Source: a virus
Reading direction: 5' to 3' (one strand)
IMG/VR virus record: IMGVR_UViG_3300030104_006883
Location: 62,001 to 126,000 of that record
Length of the DNA: 64,000 nucleotides
Part shown: one piece after another, positions 1-6,702 of the stretch
Position numbering within the stretch: position 1 is the first letter of the stretch
Layout: every line of letters begins with the position of its first letter
Program-made: the position numbers and the translations under genes
Notes under the pieces: generated by a model
The model's input: the letters and a program-made list of their open reading frames with translations, nothing else
Databases searched by the model: none
What the model was told of the DNA's origin: nothing

Positions 1-2
1 AC

Positions 3-434
3 AATTATATAAATTTAGCTATAGCTGTTGATGACGCCGACGAAACAAACGGATCTTTGATCGTGATCCCTGGAAGCCATAAATTTGGTATGCTGTCTTT
101 TGACCCTAGCCCAAATTTCTCACGAGATGAGAAGGGTCGTATAGTACAGGTTGCACCGATTGGAGATGCCAAAAAGCTGAGTGATTACACAAACGCTGAT
201 GGAATCGTACTTTCCGACGACCTTCCGACAGTGCAGTTAAAGTATAATGCAGGAGATGTTCTGGTAGTAAATGGATTGTTGCTACACAAGGCTGATAAAA
301 ATATGCATCCAACTCGATGGAGGCGTACAATATACGCGGTTTATATCAAGGAGAAGGAGCCTTTTTGGCCAGGATGGACCGCGCAAAGAAAACTTCTAGA
401 AAGATATGATTCTCCGAATTATAACAAAGGATAA
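3..434 (+). CDS. Phytanoyl-CoA dioxygenase (PhyH)-like oxygenase, 5'-truncated by window
   Basis: The reading frame is open from the first bases of the window, so the start lies upstream and only the C-terminal part, about 143 residues, is seen. The segment DADETNGSLIVIPGSHKFG is the typical PhyH core: an acidic/NG stretch followed by PGSH. Further on, LLLHKADKN followed by an RR-containing strand resembles the distal His/Arg region that binds iron and 2-oxoglutarate in Fe(II)/2OG oxygenases. The family hydroxylates small organic substrates, and members are common in bacterial O-antigen and capsule clusters. The next gene begins 3 bases after the stop, so this is part of the sugar operon and may act on a sugar or lipid-linked sugar. 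The substrate is unknown. Family assignment is good; function is inferred. Confidence 0.8.
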   Translation, partial: NYINLAIAVDDADETNGSLIVIPGSHKFGMLSFDPSPNFSRDEKGRIVQVAPIGDAKKLSDYTNADGIVLSDDLPTVQLKYNAGDVLVVNGLLLHKADKNMHPTRWRRTIYAVYIKEKEPFWPGWTAQRKLLERYDSPNYNKG

Positions 435-437
435 AAA

Positions 438-1445
438 TTGAAGAGAGCAGTTATTACAGGAATCACAGGTATGGTTGGTTCTCATCTGGCAGATTATCTG
501 CTTGAGAACACAGATTGGGAAGTGTATGGACTGGTTCGATGGAATGACAAGATGGATAACATTGAACACCTCATGCCACTAATCAATAACAAAGAAAGAA
601 TTCATCTTTTAAATGCGGATATTAATGATCTGGCTTCGCTATTAACTTGCTTTAAGGAGTCAAATCCGGACTATGTTTTTCATTTAGCTGCACAAAGCTA
701 CCCAAAAACAAGCTTTACCGCACCTCTTGAGACATTAGAAACAAATATCCTTGGTACGGCGAAAGTCCTCGAAGCAATAAGAGTATTAAAGCAAGATCCG
801 GTGGTACACGTATGTGCGTCTTCGGAAGTTTTCGGTCGAGTGCCAAAAGAATTTTTACCAATTCACGAGGATATAACTTTTCATCCTGCCTCTCCCTATG
901 CGATTTCAAAAGTAGGAACAGATCTTGTTGGTAGATTTTATGGAGAGGCTTATGGCATGACTGTGATAACGACTCGAATGTTTACCCATACGGGTCCACG
1001 AAGAGGGGATGTGTTTGCTGAATCAACGTTTGCAAAGCAAATTGCCATGATTGAAAAGGGCCTCCAAGAACCAGTTGTTAAAGTAGGAAATTTGGAATCT
1101 CTTAGAACTTGGTCCGATGTTAGAGATGCTGTTAGGGCTTATTACCTGCTGGTCACGCAGGATCCGAAAGCCGGAGAGTATTACAATATTGGTGGATCGT
1201 TTACTTGCACTATCAGGGAGATGTTGGATCATTTAATATCTCTATCAACAGTTAAGGATATTAAAGTTGAGACCGATCCTGAAAGACTACGGCCAATCGA
1301 TGCAGATTTGCAAGTGCCCGATACGACGAAATTCAAGTCGCACACTGGATGGGAACCAGAAATATCTTTTGAAAGAACTATGTTGGATCTGTTAAACTAT
1401 TGGAGAGAGCAAGTTAATTCTGGCCAAAGGTTTTTGTCTAGATAA
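438..1445 (+). CDS. NAD(P)-dependent sugar-nucleotide dehydratase/epimerase, GDP-mannose 4,6-dehydratase/RMD-like
   Basis: A 335-residue extended short-chain dehydrogenase. The N-terminal Rossmann motif TGITGMVGSH (residues 7-16) binds the dinucleotide. The catalytic Ser region is ASSEVFG, and the Tyr-Lys pair is in SPYAISK (Y154, K158). The segment around residues 180-195, with HTGPRRG and then an FA/QIA stretch, resembles GDP-6-deoxy-mannose reductase and GDP-mannose dehydratase proteins more than RmlB, so a GDP-sugar substrate is likely. The start is TTG at 438, chosen because AAAGG lies 7 bases upstream and the next in-frame ATG would cut into the nucleotide-binding motif. The C-terminal part is full length for the family. 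The exact reaction, dehydration or reduction, cannot be settled by eye. Confidence 0.82.
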   Translation: MKRAVITGITGMVGSHLADYLLENTDWEVYGLVRWNDKMDNIEHLMPLINNKERIHLLNADINDLASLLTCFKESNPDYVFHLAAQSYPKTSFTAPLETLETNILGTAKVLEAIRVLKQDPVVHVCASSEVFGRVPKEFLPIHEDITFHPASPYAISKVGTDLVGRFYGEAYGMTVITTRMFTHTGPRRGDVFAESTFAKQIAMIEKGLQEPVVKVGNLESLRTWSDVRDAVRAYYLLVTQDPKAGEYYNIGGSFTCTIREMLDHLISLSTVKDIKVETDPERLRPIDADLQVPDTTKFKSHTGWEPEISFERTMLDLLNYWREQVNSGQRFLSR

Positions 1446-1455
1446 GGACGGACAG

Positions 1456-2190
1456 ATGTCTATTTTAGTTATTGGAGAAAGTTGTCTCGATGTGTTTAGG
1501 TATGGTGAGTGTAACCGGATGTGCCCGGAAGCTCCTGTGCCAGTGTTTAACCCTATAGAAACCACAGAAAACGGGGGGATGGCAACTAATGTCTATACAA
1601 ATCTTATTAGTATGAAATCGGAAGCAGATATTCTTACTAATGAAAATTATAATTCTATTAAGAAAATAAGATTTATAGATCATAGGACCAATCATATGTT
1701 TATGCGCCTCGATGAAAGGGATGGGGATTATGGTACGTGTCCGGTTGAGGACATAGACTTCGATAAATATCAAGCTATAATAGTATCTGATTACAACAAA
1801 GGATACCTTTCGGAAGAGCATATAAATTATATTGGTAGATCCCACGATAGTGTCTTTTTAGACACGAAAAAAATACTGGGGGATTGGTGTGAGAGTGTAA
1901 AATTTATTAAATTTAACAGCGCAGAATACGAAAGGTCTAAACCATATATAAACAGGACTATTGAAGAGAAGCTTATTGTAACTCTTGGCCCCCAGGGCGC
2001 TCGGCATAATGGCACGATCTACTCGGTGCCCAAAGTAGATATCAAGGACACCTCCGGAGCAGGAGACACCTTTGTAGCTGCGCTTGTTAGCGAATATATA
2101 GATAGCAAAGACATAGGCAAAGCTATAGAATATGCAAATAGGTGCTCAACTGTTGTAGTTCAAAAGAAAGGGGTTGCAACTATATGGTGA
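1456..2190 (+). CDS. PfkB-family sugar kinase resembling the HldE N-terminal domain (heptose-7-phosphate kinase type)
   Basis: A 244-residue ribokinase/PfkB-family kinase. The N-terminus (GESCLDVFRYG, then PEAPVPVF and NGGMATN) follows the start of HldE/RfaE domain I, which phosphorylates D-glycero-D-manno-heptose 7-phosphate at C1. SDYNKGYLS (residues 111-119) is the HldE-type strand-loop, and TSGAGDTF (199-206) carries the anion hole and catalytic Asp204. It is shorter than the roughly 315-residue bacterial domain: the stretch between the substrate-binding GG and the IRF...RLD strands is reduced. The downstream nucleotidyltransferase starts inside this gene (7-nt overlap), so together they reproduce the two halves of HldE as separate chains. 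The substrate could be another sugar phosphate. Confidence 0.78.
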   Translation: MSILVIGESCLDVFRYGECNRMCPEAPVPVFNPIETTENGGMATNVYTNLISMKSEADILTNENYNSIKKIRFIDHRTNHMFMRLDERDGDYGTCPVEDIDFDKYQAIIVSDYNKGYLSEEHINYIGRSHDSVFLDTKKILGDWCESVKFIKFNSAEYERSKPYINRTIEEKLIVTLGPQGARHNGTIYSVPKVDIKDTSGAGDTFVAALVSEYIDSKDIGKAIEYANRCSTVVVQKKGVATIW

Positions 2191-2579
2191 TTTGGACAAA
2201 TGGTTGTTACGATGTTTTACACAGAGGGCACGTTGAATTATTTAAATACGCGGCATCTTTAGGCACAAAATTGATAGTTGGAATAGACACTGACGAAAGA
2301 GTCGCCGCCGCCAAAGGCCCTAGCAGGCCTTTTAATAATTTAGAAGACAGAAAGTTTCTTCTACAGTCCATTCGCTATATAGACGAAGTTTATGAGTATT
2401 CATCTGACGCAGAATTAGAAAATCTATTGGTTGAAAATAATGTTGACACGATGGTGATTGGATCGGACTGGGAAGGAAAAGGTGTTATTGGTGAGAAACT
2501 AGTTAAAAATATTAAATTTTTTGATAGAATAGAGGGGTACTCTACAACGAAGGTTTTAGAAAATGGTATACGTAGTTGA
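2184..2579 (+). CDS. Cytidylyltransferase-fold nucleotidyltransferase resembling the HldE C-terminal domain
   Basis: A 131-residue protein when started at ATG 2184. An open frame exists upstream to 2142, but the family begins right at the first strand (VIWTNGCYD), so 2184 is preferred and overlaps the kinase stop by 7 bases. The HxGH nucleotide-binding signature is LHRGHVELF (H13, H16). GIDTDERV and the RKFLLQSIRYIDEV segment, followed by VIGSDWEG, match RfaE domain II/TagD-type enzymes, which join a sugar-1-phosphate to a nucleoside triphosphate. It probably takes the product of the preceding kinase and makes an NDP-heptose or related activated sugar. The nucleotide, ATP, CTP or GTP, cannot be told from sequence by eye. 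Confidence 0.82.
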   Translation: MVIWTNGCYDVLHRGHVELFKYAASLGTKLIVGIDTDERVAAAKGPSRPFNNLEDRKFLLQSIRYIDEVYEYSSDAELENLLVENNVDTMVIGSDWEGKGVIGEKLVKNIKFFDRIEGYSTTKVLENGIRS

Positions 2580-2886
2580 CATAGATGGGACTATTTGTAG
2601 CTCTACAGTAAGCGGAGACTACGAAGACTCAGCACCGTACATGCATAGAATAGAAAAAATCAATTCTTTGTATGAAGATGGGCACACCATAATATACTTC
2701 ACCGCAAGAGGAATGGGAAGACATAACAATAATCCGGTAAGAGCCGTTCAGGATTTCTATTCTATGACAGAGGTGAGGCTTAGGCAGTGGGGAGCTAAGT
2801 ATCATGAGCTAATACTTGGGAAACCAGCAGCCGATGTTTATATAGATGATAAAGGGATAGAAGCAAATGAGTTCTTCAACAAATAA
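2563..2886 (+). CDS. HAD-superfamily phosphatase of a surface-polysaccharide cassette
   Basis: A 107-residue compact HAD protein. Motif I is VDIDGT (nucleophile D6, acid D8), motif II is the FTARG strand, and motif III/IV is GKPAADVYIDDKG with paired acids for Mg2+. It has no cap domain, as in small phosphatases of LPS and capsule clusters. It overlaps the nucleotidyltransferase by 17 bases and the cupin by 20 bases, so the four genes are translationally linked. In the heptose pathway a phosphatase removes the C7 phosphate after the kinase step, and this protein could fill that role, although it is not an obvious GmhB (which carries DRDGT-type motifs). The substrate is therefore inferred from context only. 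Confidence 0.75.
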   Translation: MVYVVDIDGTICSSTVSGDYEDSAPYMHRIEKINSLYEDGHTIIYFTARGMGRHNNNPVRAVQDFYSMTEVRLRQWGAKYHELILGKPAADVYIDDKGIEANEFFNK

Positions 2887-3238
2887 AACTCCCCCCATAA
2901 AGTTTGTTAAAAAAGGATGGGGATATGAAAAATGGATTGTTAATAAAAAAGAATATTGTGGAAAGCTATTGTTTTTTCTACAAGGCAAAAGATGTTCTTG
3001 GCATTACCATGTTTTGAAAGACGAAGTGTTTTATCTACAGTCTGGTAAGATGATGTTATACTATTCTGAAAATGATGATATAACAAAGGCTAAACAACTA
3101 ATATTAAACCCTGGGGACAATTTTTATGTTTACCCAGGCCTGAGACATCAGATGGTTGCGTTGGAAGATAGCGAACTATATGAATTCTCAACAGAACATT
3201 TTGACAGTGACTCGTACAGAGTTATAAAAGGTGATTAG
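2867..3238 (+). CDS. Cupin-domain protein, mannose-6-phosphate isomerase type II-like
   Basis: A 123-residue single cupin. KGWGYEKWI at residues 16-24 is the conserved opening of the GMP/PMI C-terminal cupin family. SWHYHVLKDEVFYLQSG contains the HxH...E metal-binding set of cupin motif 1, and PGDNFYVYPGLRHQ carries motif 2 with the distal His. Family members isomerise sugar phosphates or bind sugar nucleotides, and small stand-alone copies are frequent in O-antigen clusters. The start ATG lies within the preceding HAD gene, and the stop overlaps the GTG start of the next gene by one base. The sugar cannot be named. It may act as an epimerase/isomerase on the intermediate made by its neighbours. 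Confidence 0.78.
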   Translation: MSSSTNKTPPIKFVKKGWGYEKWIVNKKEYCGKLLFFLQGKRCSWHYHVLKDEVFYLQSGKMMLYYSENDDITKAKQLILNPGDNFYVYPGLRHQMVALEDSELYEFSTEHFDSDSYRVIKGD

Positions 3239-4200
3239 TGAAATTAGTAGTTATAACAGGATGTTTGGGGTTTATTGGCTCTCACGTTACTCGTCTTTGC
3301 CTAAATAAGGGCTGGAGAGTGTACGGAATTGACGATCTTACTTATGCGGCCAACAAAGAACTGCTAGAAGAGTTCTACTCGTTTAATAAAAAGGAAGATA
3401 ACTTTGTTTTTAAGAAAGCAAATATTTGCGATTTAAAATCTATACCCGATTGCGACTATATCATAAATACAGCCGCAGAAACTCACGTTGGTAATAGTAT
3501 AATCGACAGTGAAGATTTTATTAAAAGCAATATTAATGGAGTTAAGAATATTCTTGATATCATAAAAAGCAAGCCAACAAATGTTGGACAAAGGCCAGTG
3601 CTGTTTCACTTTAGCACGGATGAGGTATATGGGGACATTATAAAAGGCGCTCATACTGAGAAAGATCCTCTTAAGCCAAGCAACCCATACTCTGCCTCTA
3701 AAGCATCGTCAGACATGCTGATTGAAGCCTGGGCTAGAACTTATGGAATTAATTACGTTATTTTGCGTCCAACTAATAATTATGGTACCCATCAAAACGC
3801 AGAAAAGCTAATACCACTTTCAGTCAAACTCTTACAGAGAGGAAAAAAGATACGATTGCACGACAGAGGAGAGCCGTATAGAAACTGGCTACATGCGGAA
3901 GATACCGCAAGTGGAGTCATAAGCATTATTGAATCTGGCGTTTTAAACGAGATTTTTAATATCGCTGGAGGATTTGAGCAGAAAAACAAAGAAACCGTTA
4001 AAAAAATAATAGAATGTTATTTCTCCCATAGTGTAGATTGGAATGATTATATTGATTTGGACTACGCTAGACCAGGACAGGATGTTAGATATTCGCTGGA
4101 CGACAGCAAACTAAGGAGCCTGGGTTGGGAGCCGAAAAAGAATTTTGATGAGGAAATAAGTGCTATTGTTTGGCACTATAAAAATAATTTTAAATGGTAA
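3238..4200 (+). CDS. dTDP-glucose 4,6-dehydratase-like SDR (RmlB family)
   Basis: A 320-residue extended SDR. TGCLGFIGSH (residues 7-16) is the NAD-binding glycine motif; NTAAETHVGNSI is close to the RmlB segment AAESHVDRSI. STDEVYG (126-132) supplies the active-site Thr-Asp-Glu triad that distinguishes 4,6-dehydratases, and YSASKASSD holds Tyr151 and Lys155. NNYG followed by EKLIPL is also RmlB-like. The enzyme oxidises C4, eliminates water at C6 and re-reduces to give a 4-keto-6-deoxy sugar nucleotide. The start is GTG at 3238, with an AAAGGTGA ribosome site just upstream. The nucleotide could be dTDP, UDP or CDP. It closes the sugar cassette; a gap of 12 bases precedes the next gene. Confidence 0.82.
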   Translation: MKLVVITGCLGFIGSHVTRLCLNKGWRVYGIDDLTYAANKELLEEFYSFNKKEDNFVFKKANICDLKSIPDCDYIINTAAETHVGNSIIDSEDFIKSNINGVKNILDIIKSKPTNVGQRPVLFHFSTDEVYGDIIKGAHTEKDPLKPSNPYSASKASSDMLIEAWARTYGINYVILRPTNNYGTHQNAEKLIPLSVKLLQRGKKIRLHDRGEPYRNWLHAEDTASGVISIIESGVLNEIFNIAGGFEQKNKETVKKIIECYFSHSVDWNDYIDLDYARPGQDVRYSLDDSKLRSLGWEPKKNFDEEISAIVWHYKNNFKW

Positions 4201-4212
4201 AGGAGAACCAAA

Positions 4213-4431
4213 ATGGCTATTGAAGAAAAGACAAAGCTTTCGGATGAGGCCCTCGGGGCAGTGATGATGTGCTTACAGAAGTGCATTATGGAGCAGAGCG
4301 ATATTGTACCTATGTTAAAGAATTTAGACTTTACAACTGTGAATGACGAATTGTTTGTACTAAATCCACCAATTGTAAAGTTTGATGTGGAGGAAGTACC
4401 AGAGGGCGAAAGCTTAGTAGACGATGCCTAG
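4213..4431 (+). CDS. Conserved small phage protein of unknown function
   Basis: A 72-residue acidic protein preceded by a good AAAGGAGA ribosome site. It has a helical N-terminal half (LSDEALGAVMMCLQKCI) followed by short strands and a Pro-containing acidic tail. No catalytic or metal-binding pattern is seen; the two cysteines are not spaced like a zinc site. It resembles small proteins I associate with marine T4-like phages, found beside baseplate and late-regulator genes, but I cannot name a family. Its stop overlaps the zinc-ribbon gene by 8 bases, so it is the first gene of the 4213-5736 run that ends in the late sigma factor. Confidence 0.65.
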   Translation: MAIEEKTKLSDEALGAVMMCLQKCIMEQSDIVPMLKNLDFTTVNDELFVLNPPIVKFDVEEVPEGESLVDDA

Positions 4432-4693
4432 ATACGTTTACAAGTGCAGTGAGTGTGAAGCATCGTTTATGGTGCGCCACTCTATAAGCGATACGGTAGA
4501 GGATTGCACAGTTTGTAAGGCTAGCGGCTGTGTGACAAGGACCATATCAAATTTTACAGTAAAAAAGAGCGATGATACTCAAAACAATTCTGAGGTTGGT
4601 AGCTTAGTAAAGCGCAGCATAGAAGAATTTCGCTCTGATTTAAAAAGAGACAAGCAAAAGCTTAGAGAGGAAGAGTATGAACCAGGGAACTAA
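4424..4693 (+). CDS. FmdB-type zinc-ribbon protein
   Basis: An 89-residue protein opening with MPRYVYKCSECEASF, the standard start of the FmdB/CxxC regulatory zinc-ribbon family. Cysteine pairs C8/C11 and C28/C31 would bind one zinc ion. After the ribbon there is a linker and a charged helix (about residues 60-85). Such ribbons bind nucleic acid or act as small protein-interaction modules; in phages they often sit next to late regulators. It overlaps both neighbours (8 bases upstream, 17 downstream). A role in transcription alongside the gp55-like factor encoded 350 bases downstream is possible but rests on position only. Confidence 0.75.
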   Translation: MPRYVYKCSECEASFMVRHSISDTVEDCTVCKASGCVTRTISNFTVKKSDDTQNNSEVGSLVKRSIEEFRSDLKRDKQKLREEEYEPGN

Positions 4694-5060
4694 AGCAGCA
4701 GTCGCAGTATCGGTACTATTGAATGCCATATTGGTGGCTTTGGTAGTAGGGTTCTTGCCATTTTTGCTTTTTCTCTCTGCTTGCTTGAATCTGCTTGCAT
4801 TCTTTTATGTCAGAGATCTACTGAGAGAGCTAGCAGTATCTGAAGAAAATATAATAGAAATATCAAGTTCCTTAAGTATGTTTGCAAATCATATTGAAAA
4901 GATATATGAGATGGAAACTTTTTACGGAGACACTGTGTTACAAGAACTTTTAGAGCATTCTCAATATGTTGTCGAAGATATTGATAAATATATTTCTATT
5001 CAAACAGAGTCTGAACAAGAAATAGAGGAAATAAATTTTGACAGCCAAGAGACGTCGTAG
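4677..5060 (+). CDS. Small membrane protein with cytoplasmic helical domain
   Basis: A 127-residue protein with a hydrophobic N-terminal stretch (about residues 6-47) long enough for two membrane segments in a hairpin, followed by a soluble helical region containing FYGDTVLQELLEHSQYVVED. That FYGD...LLEHS segment looks conserved and I associate it with small proteins of marine T4-like phages, but I know of no assigned function. It overlaps the gene before by 17 bases and the sigma factor after by 23 bases. It could tether a regulatory or replication factor to the membrane; nothing in the sequence proves this. Confidence 0.65.
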   Translation: MNQGTKAAVAVSVLLNAILVALVVGFLPFLLFLSACLNLLAFFYVRDLLRELAVSEENIIEISSSLSMFANHIEKIYEMETFYGDTVLQELLEHSQYVVEDIDKYISIQTESEQEIEEINFDSQETS

Positions 5061-5736
5061 ACCAAGAACTACTAATAAGTACTTTACAAAGATACACCAG
5101 GAAGCAATAGTTGCATACGCTATTACGGATGACCTGGAGGAAAGAACCAAGCTATACGTAGAACTAATAGAGCCTGCTTTTAGCGAACTGGTCGACAAGA
5201 TAGTATTCACTTATAAATTTAATAACTTGCCAAATATTGAGTATCTAAAAGAAGATTGTAAGATTTGGCTAACCACTATTTTGGACAAATTCGATCCTGA
5301 GAAGGGGTCGAAAGCGTTTTCTTATTTTAGTGTCATTACAAAAAATTGGTTCATCTATAAAGTTAAAAAGAATTCTAAAAACTTAAAAAGAGAAGTAAAT
5401 TTTGATGATTTATCTAGCGAACTAGAGACGGGCTACCTTTCTGTTCAAAATGAATATTTGAACGAAAGAGAAAAGTATGAATTCTGGCAACATCTTTGGG
5501 TAGAGATCGATACTTGGGAAACTTCCAAATTAAAAGAAAACGAGAAAAAGGTTTTAGAGGCAATAAGATTCCTGTTTGATAAAGCAGATGATATAGAAAT
5601 TTTTAACAAAAAAGCGATTTATTTGTACATAAGGGAAATTACGGGTCTGAATACTAAACAAGTTGTTAATAATCTTAATAAATTAAGAATAAAGTATAGG
5701 GCTTTCAAAAAGGACTGGGTTGTAGGAAAAAAATAA
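5038..5736 (+). CDS. 55: Late-transcription sigma factor, T4 gp55-like, with C-terminal helix-turn-helix
   Basis: A 232-residue protein started at TTG 5038, with an AGAGGAAA ribosome site upstream and a very basic opening (TAKRRRRPRTTNKYF). The central part matches sigma region 2 of T4/cyanophage gp55: DCKIWLTTILDKFDPEKG (about residues 75-92) followed by KAFSYFSVITKNWF, the core-polymerase-binding and -10 recognition helices. Unlike T4 gp55 (185 residues, no region 4), it continues into about 70 residues ending in IREITGLNTKQVVNNLNKLR, which has the look of a helix-turn-helix. In T4 gp55 directs late transcription with the clamp gp45 and co-activator gp33. The likely role is to turn on the head and tail genes in this window. 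Confidence 0.72.
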   Translation: MTAKRRRRPRTTNKYFTKIHQEAIVAYAITDDLEERTKLYVELIEPAFSELVDKIVFTYKFNNLPNIEYLKEDCKIWLTTILDKFDPEKGSKAFSYFSVITKNWFIYKVKKNSKNLKREVNFDDLSSELETGYLSVQNEYLNEREKYEFWQHLWVEIDTWETSKLKENEKKVLEAIRFLFDKADDIEIFNKKAIYLYIREITGLNTKQVVNNLNKLRIKYRAFKKDWVVGKK

Positions 5737-5744
5737 TTTTTTCC
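5725..5744 (+). terminator. A/T-rich hairpin over the stop of the sigma-factor gene
   Basis: A perfect 8-bp inverted repeat (GGAAAAAA / TTTTTTCC) with a 4-base loop spans the stop codon of the gp55-like gene. The stem is mostly A-T and there is no separate U-tract after it, so it is at best a weak terminator or a short RNA structure. It abuts the CCTATTTAT motif, which suggests a boundary between transcription units. Confidence 0.3.
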
Positions 5745-5751
5745 TATTTAT
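5743..5751 (+). promoter_or_regulatory. Candidate late-promoter motif CCTATTTAT
   Basis: One of several copies of a motif with consensus ACTATTTAT located in front of structural genes. Here it lies 6 bases before the ATG at 5758, where no Shine-Dalgarno site is visible, so transcription from it would give a leaderless message for that gene or serve the genes behind it. First base differs from the consensus. Confidence 0.35.
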
Positions 5752-5757
5752 TTTACT

Positions 5758-6057
5758 ATGGAAAAAATAGAAGAATATCTAGCTGAATCGGTTACAAACA
5801 TAAGAAGCGATAGGGCATTAGCCCTAACCTTGCTAACCGACATACTAGAAAAGATACAGCTAGCAGAGATGCACAAGGACCTGGGACCTGTTGCTGCGAA
5901 GTATCTAGAGACATTGCAGCGCTCTAACGAACAGTTGGTAAAAGTATCGGCGCTACTCCAGAAGAAGATATCCAGCGGTAAAGACTTATCGTCTTTTGAC
6001 AAAGACGAAATATTCAAATTAATACAGGCCGAGCCGGATGGAAACTTAGACGGATGA
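5758..6057 (+). CDS. Small helical phage protein of unknown function (possible small-terminase-like)
   Basis: A 99-residue all-helical protein. The middle (DRALALTLLTDILEKI, then KYLETLQRSNEQLVKV) forms two regular amphipathic helices and ends in an acidic tail. The pattern, a short helix, a helix with an aligned Leu series, and a helix ending in LQRSNEQL, is reminiscent of small terminase subunits of T4-like phages. No small terminase is otherwise evident in the window, but this is a weak impression and the gene is far from the large terminase (49875). ATG 5758 is the only reasonable start; no ribosome site is seen. The stop overlaps the next start as ATGA. Confidence 0.6.
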   Translation: MEKIEEYLAESVTNIRSDRALALTLLTDILEKIQLAEMHKDLGPVAAKYLETLQRSNEQLVKVSALLQKKISSGKDLSSFDKDEIFKLIQAEPDGNLDG

Positions 6058-6698
6058 CAAGCAAATTAAAACAAAGATTAACAGCGCCCATAAACAATTT
6101 ACAGAGAAGAAGAGTTGATAAAAGAAAGCTCGACCCTCTCTCTGCAACTGTTTCCGGTAGGTTGGAACAACTCTCTCAAATAGGAAAAGAAAGAGTTAGC
6201 GAGCAAGCATCTATACCTTTTAGAGAGAGAGGCGTTTTTAAAGCTTTTGTGCTGGCGGTTTTAAGCCCAGAGAAGAATAAAGTCCATCAGAGCAAGATGG
6301 AAAACGAGGTTTTTATGGACCAAGGGGCACCGGCCATAATTTTTAGAATTCCTGAAATGCACGCTTGCCTACCAGCCCCGAGCGACTTAACTACTTTAGA
6401 TGATAAGGATTCTTTTTTAATTGAAGTTCACCCTGTCGCGCTACCCATGAACGATAGTGTTGTTGCACCAAAGGTTGGTGCTATGGTCGATATTATTTAT
6501 GAAGACCCCGTTAACATGATAGGCCCTAGATATGTTGGAGCAGTAAAGGGACAAAGTGCAGAAAAGACTAATATGAACGCCTCAAAAGAAGATAAGGCAA
6601 CAAAAGCGTTTAACTCTAGGTTTTCGGGTGTATCGGTGTCGGATTTTGACGGCGGGATAAATATAGGCGCAAAGATAGCAGATCCGGAGGAAGTGTAA
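6054..6698 (+). CDS. Probable baseplate hub/spike protein with OB-fold-like core
   Basis: A 214-residue protein. The central block, roughly residues 55-165, runs as alternating beta strands (FKAFVLAVLSPE, VFMDQGAPAIIFRIPE, SFLIEVHPVALP, GAMVDIIYEDP, GPRYVGAVKG), like the N-terminal OB domain of T4 gp5 and related spike proteins that pack against the hub. The N-terminus is basic and the C-terminus is polar and low in structure. It is followed directly by the spike-like 6703 gene and the M15-like peptidase, so the three together may replace the single T4 gp5 (OB domain, lysozyme, beta-helix). No enzyme motif is seen. The assignment relies on strand pattern plus neighbourhood. Confidence 0.5.
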   Translation: MTSKLKQRLTAPINNLQRRRVDKRKLDPLSATVSGRLEQLSQIGKERVSEQASIPFRERGVFKAFVLAVLSPEKNKVHQSKMENEVFMDQGAPAIIFRIPEMHACLPAPSDLTTLDDKDSFLIEVHPVALPMNDSVVAPKVGAMVDIIYEDPVNMIGPRYVGAVKGQSAEKTNMNASKEDKATKAFNSRFSGVSVSDFDGGINIGAKIADPEEV

Positions 6699-6702
6699 TA
6701 TT

